Below are positions 38,137 to 45,509 of a stretch of 64,000 nucleotides of DNA, in pieces. The notes beneath the pieces are model-generated. The model was not told the DNA's origin. It made no database searches and saw only the letters and a program-made list of their open reading frames with translations. This DNA is from Gallionella sp. GTDB lineage: Bacteria; Pseudomonadota; Gammaproteobacteria; Burkholderiales; Gallionellaceae. The DNA is taken from assembly GCA_028714895.1 (NCBI GenBank), contig JAQTLM010000001.1, positions 1-64,000 of the forward strand. The letters are read 5' to 3'. A program made the translations under genes and the position numbers. Each line of letters opens with the position of its first letter. Position 1 is the first letter of the stretch.

Positions 38137-38161
38137 TTAGCCGCTTGCGGCGTAACCCACC
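38126..38161. repeat. Palindrome GTAGGGTGGGTTA...TAACCCACC
   Basis: GGTGGGTTA (38131-38139) pairs with TAACCCACC (38153-38161) behind a GTAG head, a very common repeat class in many proteobacteria. It marks the break point of the truncated nuclease gene and supplies the in-frame stop before it. Confidence 0.75.
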
Positions 38162-38178
38162 AACTTCTTTGTGCTAAC

Positions 38179-38361
38179 TTAATTCTCAACAACAAGCACT
38201 TCACGATGACATTCATTGCAACTGTTTACAAATACCTGTTCGCCATCAATCACTCTGATTTCCACCAAATCAAGGCGACTTCCGCATCTGCCACAACAAT
38301 CAGGTTGGTCAGACATGATGTAGTAGGTTGGGTAATTCGTTTGCTGTTCAGTGATCTGCAT
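38179..38361 (-). CDS. Small zinc-ribbon-like protein, 60 residues
   Basis: The sequence contains CCGRCGSRLDLVEIR and NSCNECHREVLVVEN: two CxxC pairs 27 residues apart, consistent with a zinc ribbon. It lies five bases after the HNH nuclease gene on the same strand, so it is probably cotranscribed. The start could be ATG 38361 (MQITEQQ) or ATG 38316 (MSDQPDCC); neither has a good ribosome binding site. No family was recognised and the function is unknown. Confidence 0.55.
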   Translation of the reverse strand: MQITEQQTNYPTYYIMSDQPDCCGRCGSRLDLVEIRVIDGEQVFVNSCNECHREVLVVEN

Positions 38362-38366
38362 ATTGG

Positions 38367-39146
38367 TTATTTCTGGTTGTCCACGAAGAGCTCGCTTCTA
38401 TGCCACGCGATAAATTCGGCTTGCGGTGCGAAGCGTTCTGGCGGCTCAATTGTGCGACCGTTTAACGGAAGCAAAACTTCAATTACGAAAGCCTCATTCT
38501 TCCGCATGAGTTCCTCCGAGACAACGATCTTGAAGTCATCGGTAAGCGTTATCAGCCCCTTATCAAAAGCGCGGTCATGAATCGCAGAAAGACATAGCCC
38601 ATTACTTGGATTGAGGCGATTCGCCTTGTCTTTGCTCCACGGCACAATATGGCTGGCAACCAATAGGCGCGGCTCGGATAAGCCAGACATGCAGCAACGC
38701 CCACGATAACTGCTCAACACGGCGCGGCGAAAAAAATGCTGCTTGATTCTCTGTGTTGTTAGAGCTTGCCGTGTTTCTCCAGTAAAATCATCCGGCAATA
38801 TTTCATCGTCATCCGGCTCCAAATCCTCCACGACATTCTTGTCGAGTTGCTGGCGGTACAGTTGACATTCCACGGCAAGCTTTTCCCAGTCGGAGTGAAA
38901 TTCAGCCCACACCTCGCGATCCAATGCCGAGTCTCCTCTCAAGCCCACGCGTCCTGTACTCGTAATTGCTGGATCAATGCTTGCGATGTTAAGCATTTTC
39001 ATTGCAACCGCATCAGAGGTACGGCCGATAACCTTTGCCAATGCAATTATTTCCGGGTTACGTCCATGAATTCGCCCATATGGAAGCTGGCAATACAAGT
39101 GGAAGGCCAGCTTTACTTGCTCTTTTGTCCAAAGCACTGTCGCCAT
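38367..39146 (-). CDS. HNH endonuclease (restriction-type)
   Basis: The 259-residue protein has an N-terminal helical region (LWTKEQVKLAFHLYCQLPYG, GRTSDAVAMKMLNIASIDP) found in many HNH restriction-like nucleases. The C-terminal HNH domain reads RCCMSGLSEPRLLVASHIVP, then NPSNGLCLSAIHDRAFDKG. The His in ASHI, Asn in NPSNGL and His in IHDRAF are the metal and catalytic residues and are all present. It shares the strand with the truncated nuclease and vsr, so it belongs to the same restriction locus. It could itself be the active nuclease or a solitary modification-dependent enzyme. Confidence 0.85.
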   Translation of the reverse strand: MATVLWTKEQVKLAFHLYCQLPYGRIHGRNPEIIALAKVIGRTSDAVAMKMLNIASIDPAITSTGRVGLRGDSALDREVWAEFHSDWEKLAVECQLYRQQLDKNVVEDLEPDDDEILPDDFTGETRQALTTQRIKQHFFRRAVLSSYRGRCCMSGLSEPRLLVASHIVPWSKDKANRLNPSNGLCLSAIHDRAFDKGLITLTDDFKIVVSEELMRKNEAFVIEVLLPLNGRTIEPPERFAPQAEFIAWHRSELFVDNQK

Positions 39147-39170
39147 GATTTATTGCGGCACTATAACGAC

Positions 39171-39267
39171 TCACGCCGTTAATGCCTTCTCCCCTAAGTT
39201 GAGTTGCGACACCATCAGTTTAGCCGCATATTCGACAAGTGGCACAACCGATGCGGTTTGGTGAACC
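39171..39267 (-). pseudogene. Possible C-terminal relic of a cytosine-C5 DNA methyltransferase
   Basis: In one frame the minus strand reads NRIG, and in the next VVPLVEYAAKLMVSQLNLGE up to a stop at 39171. Joining them with about eight missing bases would restore RIGNAVVPLVEYAAKLMV. This resembles the (Q/R)xGNAV...P end of m5C methyltransferases. No other part of the enzyme is present. It is located where a methyltransferase would be expected, upstream of HNH and vsr on the same strand. The match is short, so this is a suggestion only. Confidence 0.35.
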
Positions 39268-39321
39268 CTTCCACTAATGCAAACGCGGGCGTTTACAGCC
39301 TGCCGCTGTGCCGGGTATGGG

Positions 39322-39327
39322 TATAAT
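39322..39327 (+). promoter_or_regulatory. Predicted -10 box for uppP
   Basis: A perfect TATAAT (within GGGTATAATCGC) lies 23 bases before the uppP start. No good -35 box at 17 bases. Confidence 0.45.
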
Positions 39328-39350
39328 CGCGGCTTACTTTCAGGAAGATC

Positions 39351-40175
39351 ATGGATACCATTCTGCTGCTTAAAGCCGCCATTCTCGGCATCGTCGAAGG
39401 CCTCACCGAATTTCTGCCTATCTCCAGCACCGGCCACCTGATTCTGGCGGGTGACCTGCTCAACTTCAACGACGAGAAGGGCAAGGTGTTCGAGATCGTG
39501 ATTCAGTTCGCCGCGATTTTGGCGGTGTGCTGGGAATTCCGCGCGAAGATTATCGCCGTGGTCAGTGGCTTGCCGCGTGAGCAGGCAGCGCAGCGCTTTG
39601 CAGTCAATCTCATCGTCGCCTTCCTGCCTGCTGCGGTGCTGGGGCTGCTGTTCGCCAGCAAGATAAAACAGTATCTGTTCGCGCCGGTGCCGGTGGCGCT
39701 GGCTTTTATTGTTGGCGGTATTTTTATCCTGTGGGCGGAAAAACGCGACCACAAGATTACCGTTGAATCGGTGGACGACATGTGCTGGAAGGATGCGCTG
39801 AAGGTGGGCTGCGCGCAGGCATTGGCGCTGATTCCCGGCACGTCACGCTCCGGCGCCACGATCATCGGCGGGCTGTTCTTCGGCCTGTCGCGCCGCGCCG
39901 CAACGGAATTTTCATTCTTCCTCGCCATTCCCACGCTGTTCGCCGCCACGGTTTATGAAGTGGTGAAATATCGCCACCTGTTCCATGCTGAAGATTGGAG
40001 CATGTTTGCGGCAGGCGGCATCACTTCGTTCATCAGCGCCTTCCTTTGTGTACGCTGGCTGCTGCGCTACATCAGCCGCCACGATTTCACGGTATTCGCC
40101 TGGTATCGCATCGTATTCGGCTTGGTTGTGCTGGGTACGGCGTACAGCGGTGTGGTGAGCTGGTCGGCAGCGTAA
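39351..40175 (+). CDS. uppP: Undecaprenyl-diphosphatase
   Basis: UppP (BacA) removes a phosphate from undecaprenyl pyrophosphate, recycling the lipid carrier used for peptidoglycan and for the O-antigen genes in this window. The 274-residue integral membrane protein has the two signature motifs [15 protein letters not shown] near residue 17 and [15 protein letters not shown] near residue 163. These form the active site with Glu, Ser and Arg intact. It has about eight membrane segments. It is a single gene and ends at a strong bidirectional terminator. Confidence 0.96.
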   Translation: MDTILLLKAAILGIVEGLTEFLPISSTGHLILAGDLLNFNDEKGKVFEIVIQFAAILAVCWEFRAKIIAVVSGLPREQAAQRFAVNLIVAFLPAAVLGLLFASKIKQYLFAPVPVALAFIVGGIFILWAEKRDHKITVESVDDMCWKDALKVGCAQALALIPGTSRSGATIIGGLFFGLSRRAATEFSFFLAIPTLFAATVYEVVKYRHLFHAEDWSMFAAGGITSFISAFLCVRWLLRYISRHDFTVFAWYRIVFGLVVLGTAYSGVVSWSAA

Positions 40176-40184
40176 TCTCGCCGA

Positions 40185-40216
40185 TAAAAAACCGCCGGTG
40201 TCGCCGGCGGTTTTTT
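40185..40216. terminator. Bidirectional intrinsic terminator
   Basis: AAAAAACCGCCGG and CCGGCGGTTTTTT form a GC-rich stem with a run of A on one side and T on the other. It serves uppP on plus and the TonB-dependent receptor on minus. Confidence 0.9.
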
Positions 40217-40234
40217 CATTTTAACCACACAGGC

Positions 40235-42268
40235 TCAATCCAACTTGAGGTTCCCCTTCAGCCACAGCATGCGTCCCATTTCGTTGACGCGCGTGGTCGG
40301 CGCGGGAAAACCTGCCACCATCACACCGCCCCTACTGAGATGTTCGGCATACACACGGTTGGCAAGATTGTCTGCCCCCGCGCTAACCAAAACGTCTTTA
40401 GTCGCGCGCCAACTCGCATTCAATGACAGAATGCCGAAGCCGCCGGTACGTCCAATGTCCGTTCCGACGATGTTGCCCTGGTTTGCCGCAAAGCGATCCT
40501 GCGACGCAACCAAGCGCAGCAAACCGCCGACACTCCACACACCATTGTCATAGGTTGTGCCAACGCGACCTTCGAGCGGCGATATCTGCGCCAGTGCTGT
40601 ACCGTCGGTATCGTTGTTGCCGCGCACATAAGCCAGCGAGCCGTCCACTTTCCATTGCGACGCAAACTGCCATGCCGCGTTGGCTTCGCCGCCCCAAGTG
40701 GTTGCGCTAATGTTACGAGTGATCGAAAGGCCAGTTCGCATTCCTTTGGTAATACCGGACCGGATTAGTATGAAGTCGGAGATTTTGCCGTAAAAGCCGG
40801 ACAGCGAGGCTGACATGTCGCCTTGCTTGAAGGTCATGCCTATGTCCAACTGGTTGGTTTTTTCCGAGCGCGTGTTAAAGGAACTGGTCGTTGTAAGCGA
40901 TTCCTTTGTAATAGCTTCCCAGTAATCTGGAAAGCGTTCGGTATGACCCAAACCCAAGTAAACGGTGCCAGCATTGCTTAACACATCGCGCTCATAACGT
41001 GCAAAACCACTCGTCAACGTATCGCTGCGTGATTGATTCTGTGTGGCGTTGGCCACCATGCCCATCATATCAACCGTGGCGCGCTTGTCCTGCGCCTTCC
41101 ACCAGTCCACGCGCAGGCCGCCAATGACACGCGCCTCTTCTGCATATTGATGGGTAGCCTCGCCAAACAAGCCATGGTTCTGAAAGTTGGCATCTTCAAC
41201 GCGTGGCTTCAGGGTGTAATCTCCCATGTAGCCGGGCGCCGCACCCGTGCGACCGGTATGAATATTGGACTGCGCATCCAAGCCCAGCTTGAGTTGTGTT
41301 GCATCAGAAAAATTCAACGTGCCGGCAATTCTGCCGCCCGTTGTGGTGCGATCCGGATTCATCGCGGCCATCATGCTGGCCGGATTACCACCGGAGCGCA
41401 GACTGTAGCTGTCCATGACGTGGTCGATATAGTTGCGGAAAAGCTGAGCTTCCACCTTGTCTAGCAGGCCGTGATCGGCATTCTTCCAGTCGGCCTTCAG
41501 GCCGACATTGTCGCGGGCGAACTTTGAGCCGTCCACCGAACGGTCGGCATAGGCCGCTTTGCCGTCGCTCTGTGCCATAGACAATTCGACGCGCGTGCCG
41601 TCGCTTGGGGTCAAACCAATGGCGGCATTGGCACTCCAGCGCGAGTAGGCGGAATGAACGCTGATGCCATTGCCATCCTTGTAATCTCCGGCGCGTGAAT
41701 TGGTTGCAATGGCGCGCGCGTACCAGTCTGGCGAACCGCCATGCACATCGCCCATCATATCGGCACGGCCAAAACTGCCCGCCGTTGCGCTGCCGTCAAA
41801 GCCGACACCGGTATCGCTGCGGCGCGCAAAGTTGCGTTCAAACAATACAGTACCCGCCGAATTGCCCGGGCCGTACAGCACAGTTTGCGGGCCTTTTAAT
41901 AAGGTGATTTTGTCGTAGGAGGACGGGAATATGTAAGCAGTGGGCGGATCCATGCGGCCGCCGCAACCGCCCAGAATCTGTTCGCCATCCAGCAGAATGT
42001 TCAGGCGCGAACCCGCCATGCCGCGAAATACCGGGTCGCCATCCGTGCCGCCTTTGCGTATCACCGAGAAGCCGGGGATGGTCTTCAGGTATTCCGCCCC
42101 GTCATGCGCCGGGATCGGCTGGCGTGGCTTGCGCGGGTCGGTTGTCACCACCAGCGGCTGCTGCATCGCCGGCGCAGTAACCACTACTTCAGGCAAGCTT
42201 GCTTCGGCCGCGAACGCGCCGGGCGCAAACGCCAGCGCGACACAGATAGTTATACGCTTCAATTGCAT
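40235..42268 (-). CDS. TonB-dependent receptor, copper-receptor (OprC/NosA) type
   Basis: The 677-residue protein has a signal peptide [20 protein letters not shown], a plug domain (PVFRGMAGSRLNILLDGEQI, ITLLKGPQTVLYGPGNSAGTV) and a beta-barrel that ends in the Phe-less strand LWLKGNLKLD. The plug segment ILGGCGGRMDPPTAYIFPSS and the Met-rich stretches (MMAAMNPDRT, DMMGMVANAT) are characteristic of the outer-membrane copper receptors OprC/NosA. It should import copper or a copper chelate with TonB energy. The 5' end (signal peptide plus about 100 bases upstream) is nearly identical to the next receptor gene, including an operator-like dyad. It ends at a strong terminator. Confidence 0.87.
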   Translation of the reverse strand: MQLKRITICVALAFAPGAFAAEASLPEVVVTAPAMQQPLVVTTDPRKPRQPIPAHDGAEYLKTIPGFSVIRKGGTDGDPVFRGMAGSRLNILLDGEQILGGCGGRMDPPTAYIFPSSYDKITLLKGPQTVLYGPGNSAGTVLFERNFARRSDTGVGFDGSATAGSFGRADMMGDVHGGSPDWYARAIATNSRAGDYKDGNGISVHSAYSRWSANAAIGLTPSDGTRVELSMAQSDGKAAYADRSVDGSKFARDNVGLKADWKNADHGLLDKVEAQLFRNYIDHVMDSYSLRSGGNPASMMAAMNPDRTTTGGRIAGTLNFSDATQLKLGLDAQSNIHTGRTGAAPGYMGDYTLKPRVEDANFQNHGLFGEATHQYAEEARVIGGLRVDWWKAQDKRATVDMMGMVANATQNQSRSDTLTSGFARYERDVLSNAGTVYLGLGHTERFPDYWEAITKESLTTTSSFNTRSEKTNQLDIGMTFKQGDMSASLSGFYGKISDFILIRSGITKGMRTGLSITRNISATTWGGEANAAWQFASQWKVDGSLAYVRGNNDTDGTALAQISPLEGRVGTTYDNGVWSVGGLLRLVASQDRFAANQGNIVGTDIGRTGGFGILSLNASWRATKDVLVSAGADNLANRVYAEHLSRGGVMVAGFPAPTTRVNEMGRMLWLKGNLKLD

Positions 42269-42349
42269 TGCTCTTCTCCCCTTAAGATAAAAAATTGCGG
42301 CGCGATTATCATTGCAATGCCTTTGCTTGGGAATGTGGCATTTTGCCGC

Positions 42350-42384
42350 GCGACAATATGTCGCACCCCCAGTGCGACATATTG
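42350..42384 (-). promoter_or_regulatory. Operator-like dyad upstream of the first TonB receptor gene
   Basis: GCGACAATATGTCGC (42350-42364) is a perfect dyad with a three-base centre. It is followed by an inverted half GTGCGACATATTG (42372-42384), so the two also form a 13-base inverted repeat. The same arrangement occurs before the second receptor gene and once more as a half-site at 44980-44993. It is about 80-115 bases before the start codon. It is probably a binding site for a metal-responsive regulator; the regulator is not in this window. Confidence 0.6.
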
Positions 42385-42463
42385 CGGTGAAGGCGGCGGC
42401 TCAGGGCGGGCATGTCGGTCTGAAGCCCGACATACGTAAATCGCAAATTGTCGCGAGTAACAA

Positions 42464-42493
42464 CAAAACCGCCGGTGTTATCCGGCGGCTTTG
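42464..42493 (-). terminator. Intrinsic terminator of the second TonB receptor gene
   Basis: On the minus strand, AAAGCCGCCGGA and ACACCGGCGGTTTT form a stem followed by a T-rich run (TTTTGTTGTT). It lies 16 bases after the receptor stop. Confidence 0.8.
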
Positions 42494-42509
42494 TGTTTGC
42501 ACTGCAACG

Positions 42510-44825
42510 TCAAAACTTCAAGGTTACGCCGGCATAGACCGAGCGCCCCATGCCGGGAACGGGAATGCCCCACGGGACAGTGTTTATCGACATGGTCGCG
42601 CCCTGGCCGGTATAGGCTCCGCCCAGCGGTAGCGAGTAGAACTTGTCGAACAGATTTTCGACACCGAGATCGAACCGCATTTGTTGCCATTCGTAACCGG
42701 CGCGCAGGTTGACCAGGCCATAGCCACCCGTTTGCATCTCCTGGCGGACATCGGAAACATTGCTCTTCCGCTTTACCAGTTGCAGTTCGAGGCTGTTATT
42801 CCATGCACCCATTTTTTGCGCCACCGCCAGTTTCGTGTTCAGCGGCATGATGTTGTAAAGATCGTCGCCGGTCGTCCGGTTCTTGCCGTTGACATAGTTC
42901 AGCACGCCGGAGGCGGTAAATTCACCCCAGCCTTCGACCTTCGCCAGTGGGAAATGACCGGAAACATCGAGGCCGTAGAGCCGGGCGGATTGGTTTGCGT
43001 ACTGGAGATGGAAGAACTTGTTAGCCCCCGTATTGTTCGCCGCGCCGCCGCAGAGCGCATTCATCATCACGCCACTGCCCGTGCAACGGATGGCATCGAT
43101 GAAATCCGTGACGCGTGTGTAGTAAGGTGTTGCCTTTAATTCCCAAGTGCGGTCTGCGTCATGCCAGTCGAGGGTGCCGCTCAGGGTATGCGCCACTTCC
43201 GGCTTCAAATTGGGGTCGCCGACATAACCGTTGCCGTCGCCGACGAAGTTGTTCATGACCAGCGCCATCCCGTTCTTCGACCAGGAGTAACGCTCATAAA
43301 TATTTGGCGAGCGGGTTTTCTGCGCGTAGCCAAACTCGAAGGTGCGGGTGTCATCCGGCGTGTACCGCGCCAGCGCGGCCAGGTCGAAATTGTTGTCAGT
43401 GCGTTGGCGGTTGAGGGCGTTAAAGGCGGTCGCGTTATACCCCGCCATCACCGTGTTATAGCCCTGCACCGGGCCTGTATCCATCTTCACCTGTTCGGCG
43501 CGTGCGCCGAGCAACGTGTTCCACTGCGGATTCCAGCGCCCATCCCATTCGGCGAAGAGTCCGAAGCGGTCGCGCTTGCCATTGCTGACATTCCAGAATG
43601 TGTTCGGTGCCATCCCTCCAGAAGTAGCAGGGACACCAGCAGCACTAAACATACCGGCAAGAGATGATGGGGAAGATGGCCACCAGTCGTTCAAGCGGTA
43701 ATTCTGCACCTCACTACCCACCCTGAGAATGTCGCGCTCCGAAAGCAGGATGTCGGCCTTGACCTGTGCGCCGGTGGTTTTCCCTGTTGTGTACATCGGC
43801 ATGCCGGGCGCAACGACGGTGTTAGTGGCACTAGCAGGGCCGTACCAATACTGCTTGTCGGAACCAAAATCCATGAAATGATCGACTTTCTCCTGATAGG
43901 CGCGCGCATCCAAAGCGCCCCAGCCGAACTGGCCTGCATAATGCAGGTTCACCCGCTTTGCGATGTTGCTGAGCATGTCCATACGCTGGTTGGGATAGAG
44001 CTCATATGGGATATTCTGGTAGCCGAGGTTCAGATCGACCAGATGGTTTTCATGGCGCAGCGCAAACTTGAGAGAATGGTTTTGCGACTTATATTTAGTG
44101 GAGCCGACTTCATCTCCAGCCAGCCAGCCACGAGGCCTTGCTGCGGGGCCGCCATTTCCATCCGTTGCTGCGGGCCCGGCCGCCTTGAAGGCTTTTGCCG
44201 CCTTGTAATTGTCCGATTTTGCCGTTGATCCGCTATACGTCATGCTCAACTGTTCGCCCGCAATCGTGGCTGAAAGATTGCCGCCCTGCGCATTGCCGTT
44301 GCTGCGATAGAACGCCCCCACTTCTCCCTTGAGCAAAGTTTTCCCCGCTACGGCAAACTCCGGCGGCACAGAATCGACTAGGATTGTGCCGGCGATGCTG
44401 TCACCGCCAGTGCTTACCGGCGCGATGCCGGCAAATACCTTGACGCTGCCGACGTTGGATGGGTCAATGTAGGAAAGGGGCGAATTCATGTGATTCGGGC
44501 AGGATGAGATCAAATCCGTGCCATCGACCTTGGTACGGATGCGGTCATCCGCCAGGCCGTGTATCACCGGCAGACTGGAGACGCCACCGGCACCGTAAAG
44601 GCTGACGCCCGGCTGGCCATCGAGCAGTTTTGCCGTGTCGCTGGTGGATGCGCGCTGACGGGCAATGCTGGTTCCACCAAGAGCCGAGTCGCTCAAGGCG
44701 GGCAACGGTTGGACTTTTTTTCCAATCACCTCAACATCGGGCAAGGTTGCCTCGGTTGCTTCCGCCGCAAACGCGCCGGGCGCAAACGCCAGCGCGACAC
44801 AGATGGTTATACGCTTCAATTGCAT
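42510..44825 (-). CDS. TonB-dependent receptor, probable metal (copper) uptake
   Basis: The 771-residue protein has the same signal peptide as its neighbour ([20 protein letters not shown]). A TonB-box-like [10 protein letters not shown] follows, then a plug domain ([20 protein letters not shown], then [16 protein letters not shown]) and a 22-strand-type barrel closing in [11 protein letters not shown] with terminal Phe. The CPNHM segment is at the loop that in copper receptors holds metal ligands, which supports copper or a related metal, but the substrate is inferred. Except for the shared 5' end, it is quite different from the neighbour, so the 5' ends were probably exchanged by recombination. 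A terminator follows. Confidence 0.85.
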   Translation of the reverse strand: MQLKRITICVALAFAPGAFAAEATEATLPDVEVIGKKVQPLPALSDSALGGTSIARQRASTSDTAKLLDGQPGVSLYGAGGVSSLPVIHGLADDRIRTKVDGTDLISSCPNHMNSPLSYIDPSNVGSVKVFAGIAPVSTGGDSIAGTILVDSVPPEFAVAGKTLLKGEVGAFYRSNGNAQGGNLSATIAGEQLSMTYSGSTAKSDNYKAAKAFKAAGPAATDGNGGPAARPRGWLAGDEVGSTKYKSQNHSLKFALRHENHLVDLNLGYQNIPYELYPNQRMDMLSNIAKRVNLHYAGQFGWGALDARAYQEKVDHFMDFGSDKQYWYGPASATNTVVAPGMPMYTTGKTTGAQVKADILLSERDILRVGSEVQNYRLNDWWPSSPSSLAGMFSAAGVPATSGGMAPNTFWNVSNGKRDRFGLFAEWDGRWNPQWNTLLGARAEQVKMDTGPVQGYNTVMAGYNATAFNALNRQRTDNNFDLAALARYTPDDTRTFEFGYAQKTRSPNIYERYSWSKNGMALVMNNFVGDGNGYVGDPNLKPEVAHTLSGTLDWHDADRTWELKATPYYTRVTDFIDAIRCTGSGVMMNALCGGAANNTGANKFFHLQYANQSARLYGLDVSGHFPLAKVEGWGEFTASGVLNYVNGKNRTTGDDLYNIMPLNTKLAVAQKMGAWNNSLELQLVKRKSNVSDVRQEMQTGGYGLVNLRAGYEWQQMRFDLGVENLFDKFYSLPLGGAYTGQGATMSINTVPWGIPVPGMGRSVYAGVTLKF

Positions 44826-44906
44826 TGCTCTTCTCCCCTTAAAATAAAAAATTGCGGCGCAATTGTTACTGAAATTTATTGGCTTGGGAATGTGGCATTT
44901 TGCCGC

Positions 44907-44993
44907 GCGACAATATGTCGCACCTGCTTTGGTGCAACATATTGCGGCGCAGGCTCACCTTCAGGTTACGACGTAGCCACAATATGTCGCACC
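44907..44993 (-). promoter_or_regulatory. Operator-like repeats between the second TonB receptor and yggX
   Basis: The same dyad GCGACAATATGTCGC occurs at 44907-44921, an imperfect inverted half (GGTGCAACATATTG) at 44931-44944, and a third copy of CAATATGTCGCACC at 44980-44993. The site lies between divergent genes, so it could act on the receptor (minus) and possibly on yggX (plus). Confidence 0.6.
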
Positions 44994-45086
44994 CCTTGTA
45001 TTTGCAGGTTTTCAGCCAGACTCGCACAAAAAATTCATCCTGATGTCATAATTACGGCACACGATTACTCAACGGAGATTCACAAC

Positions 45087-45359
45087 ATGGCAAGAATGGT
45101 GCAATGCGTAAAACTGGGGCGCGAAGCGGAGGGTCTGGATCGTCCGACTTACCCCGGCCCGCTGGGTCAGCGGATTTTCGAGAATGTTTCCAAGGAAGCC
45201 TGGCATGGCTGGATCAAGTTCCAGACCATGCTGGTGAATGAGAACCGCCTCAATCTCGCCGATGCGTCGGCACGCAAGTTTCTTGCCGCGCAAATGGAAA
45301 ATTATTTCTTCGGCGAGGGCACGCAAATGCCGCAAGGGTATGTTCCGCCAAAAAGTTGA
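45087..45359 (+). CDS. yggX: Fe(2+)-trafficking protein
   Basis: YggX protects iron-sulfur enzymes from oxidative damage and is thought to handle labile iron. The 90-residue product matches the family throughout: [40 protein letters not shown] and [20 protein letters not shown]. The single Cys at position 7 is conserved. The start 45087 follows GGAG ten bases upstream; the much longer frame open from 44559 runs through intergenic repeats and is not a gene. Its location next to a metal-receptor gene suggests a shared metal or oxidative stress setting. Confidence 0.95.
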   Translation: MARMVQCVKLGREAEGLDRPTYPGPLGQRIFENVSKEAWHGWIKFQTMLVNENRLNLADASARKFLAAQMENYFFGEGTQMPQGYVPPKS

Positions 45360-45380
45360 TGTCGTTTCGGTAGGAAATAT

Positions 45381-45505
45381 TGTAGGGGCGCGATTAACCA
45401 GCGACTTGGCTGGCGTCATATGCCAGCTTAGTCGATTGGCTATGTAAAGCTATCGCGCCCGTTCGGGCACATGAACAGATCAGGGCGCGATGGATCGCGC
45501 TCCTA
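45381..45505. repeat. Disrupted REP-like palindrome with nested 51-nt hairpin, copy 2
   Basis: TGTAGGGGCGCGATT is the left half of the palindrome seen intact at 16081-16108. It is interrupted at 45394-45444 by the 51-nt hairpin TTAACCAGCGACTTGGCTGG...AGTCGATTGGCTATG. The right half continues TATCGCGCCC. A second CGCGCCC/GGGCGCGAT pair follows up to 45505. It lies between yggX and ppk1. Confidence 0.75.
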
Positions 45506-45509
45506 ACAT

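Noticed and set aside
42310..42400. Fur box in front of the first TonB receptor
   Set aside because: AATGATAATC occurs once, but the full inverted repeat is absent and the copy before the second receptor lacks it.
44559..45086. Upstream extension of yggX to 44559
   Set aside because: The stretch is antisense to a TonB receptor and then intergenic operator repeats; the family start is at 45087 with its own ribosome binding site.
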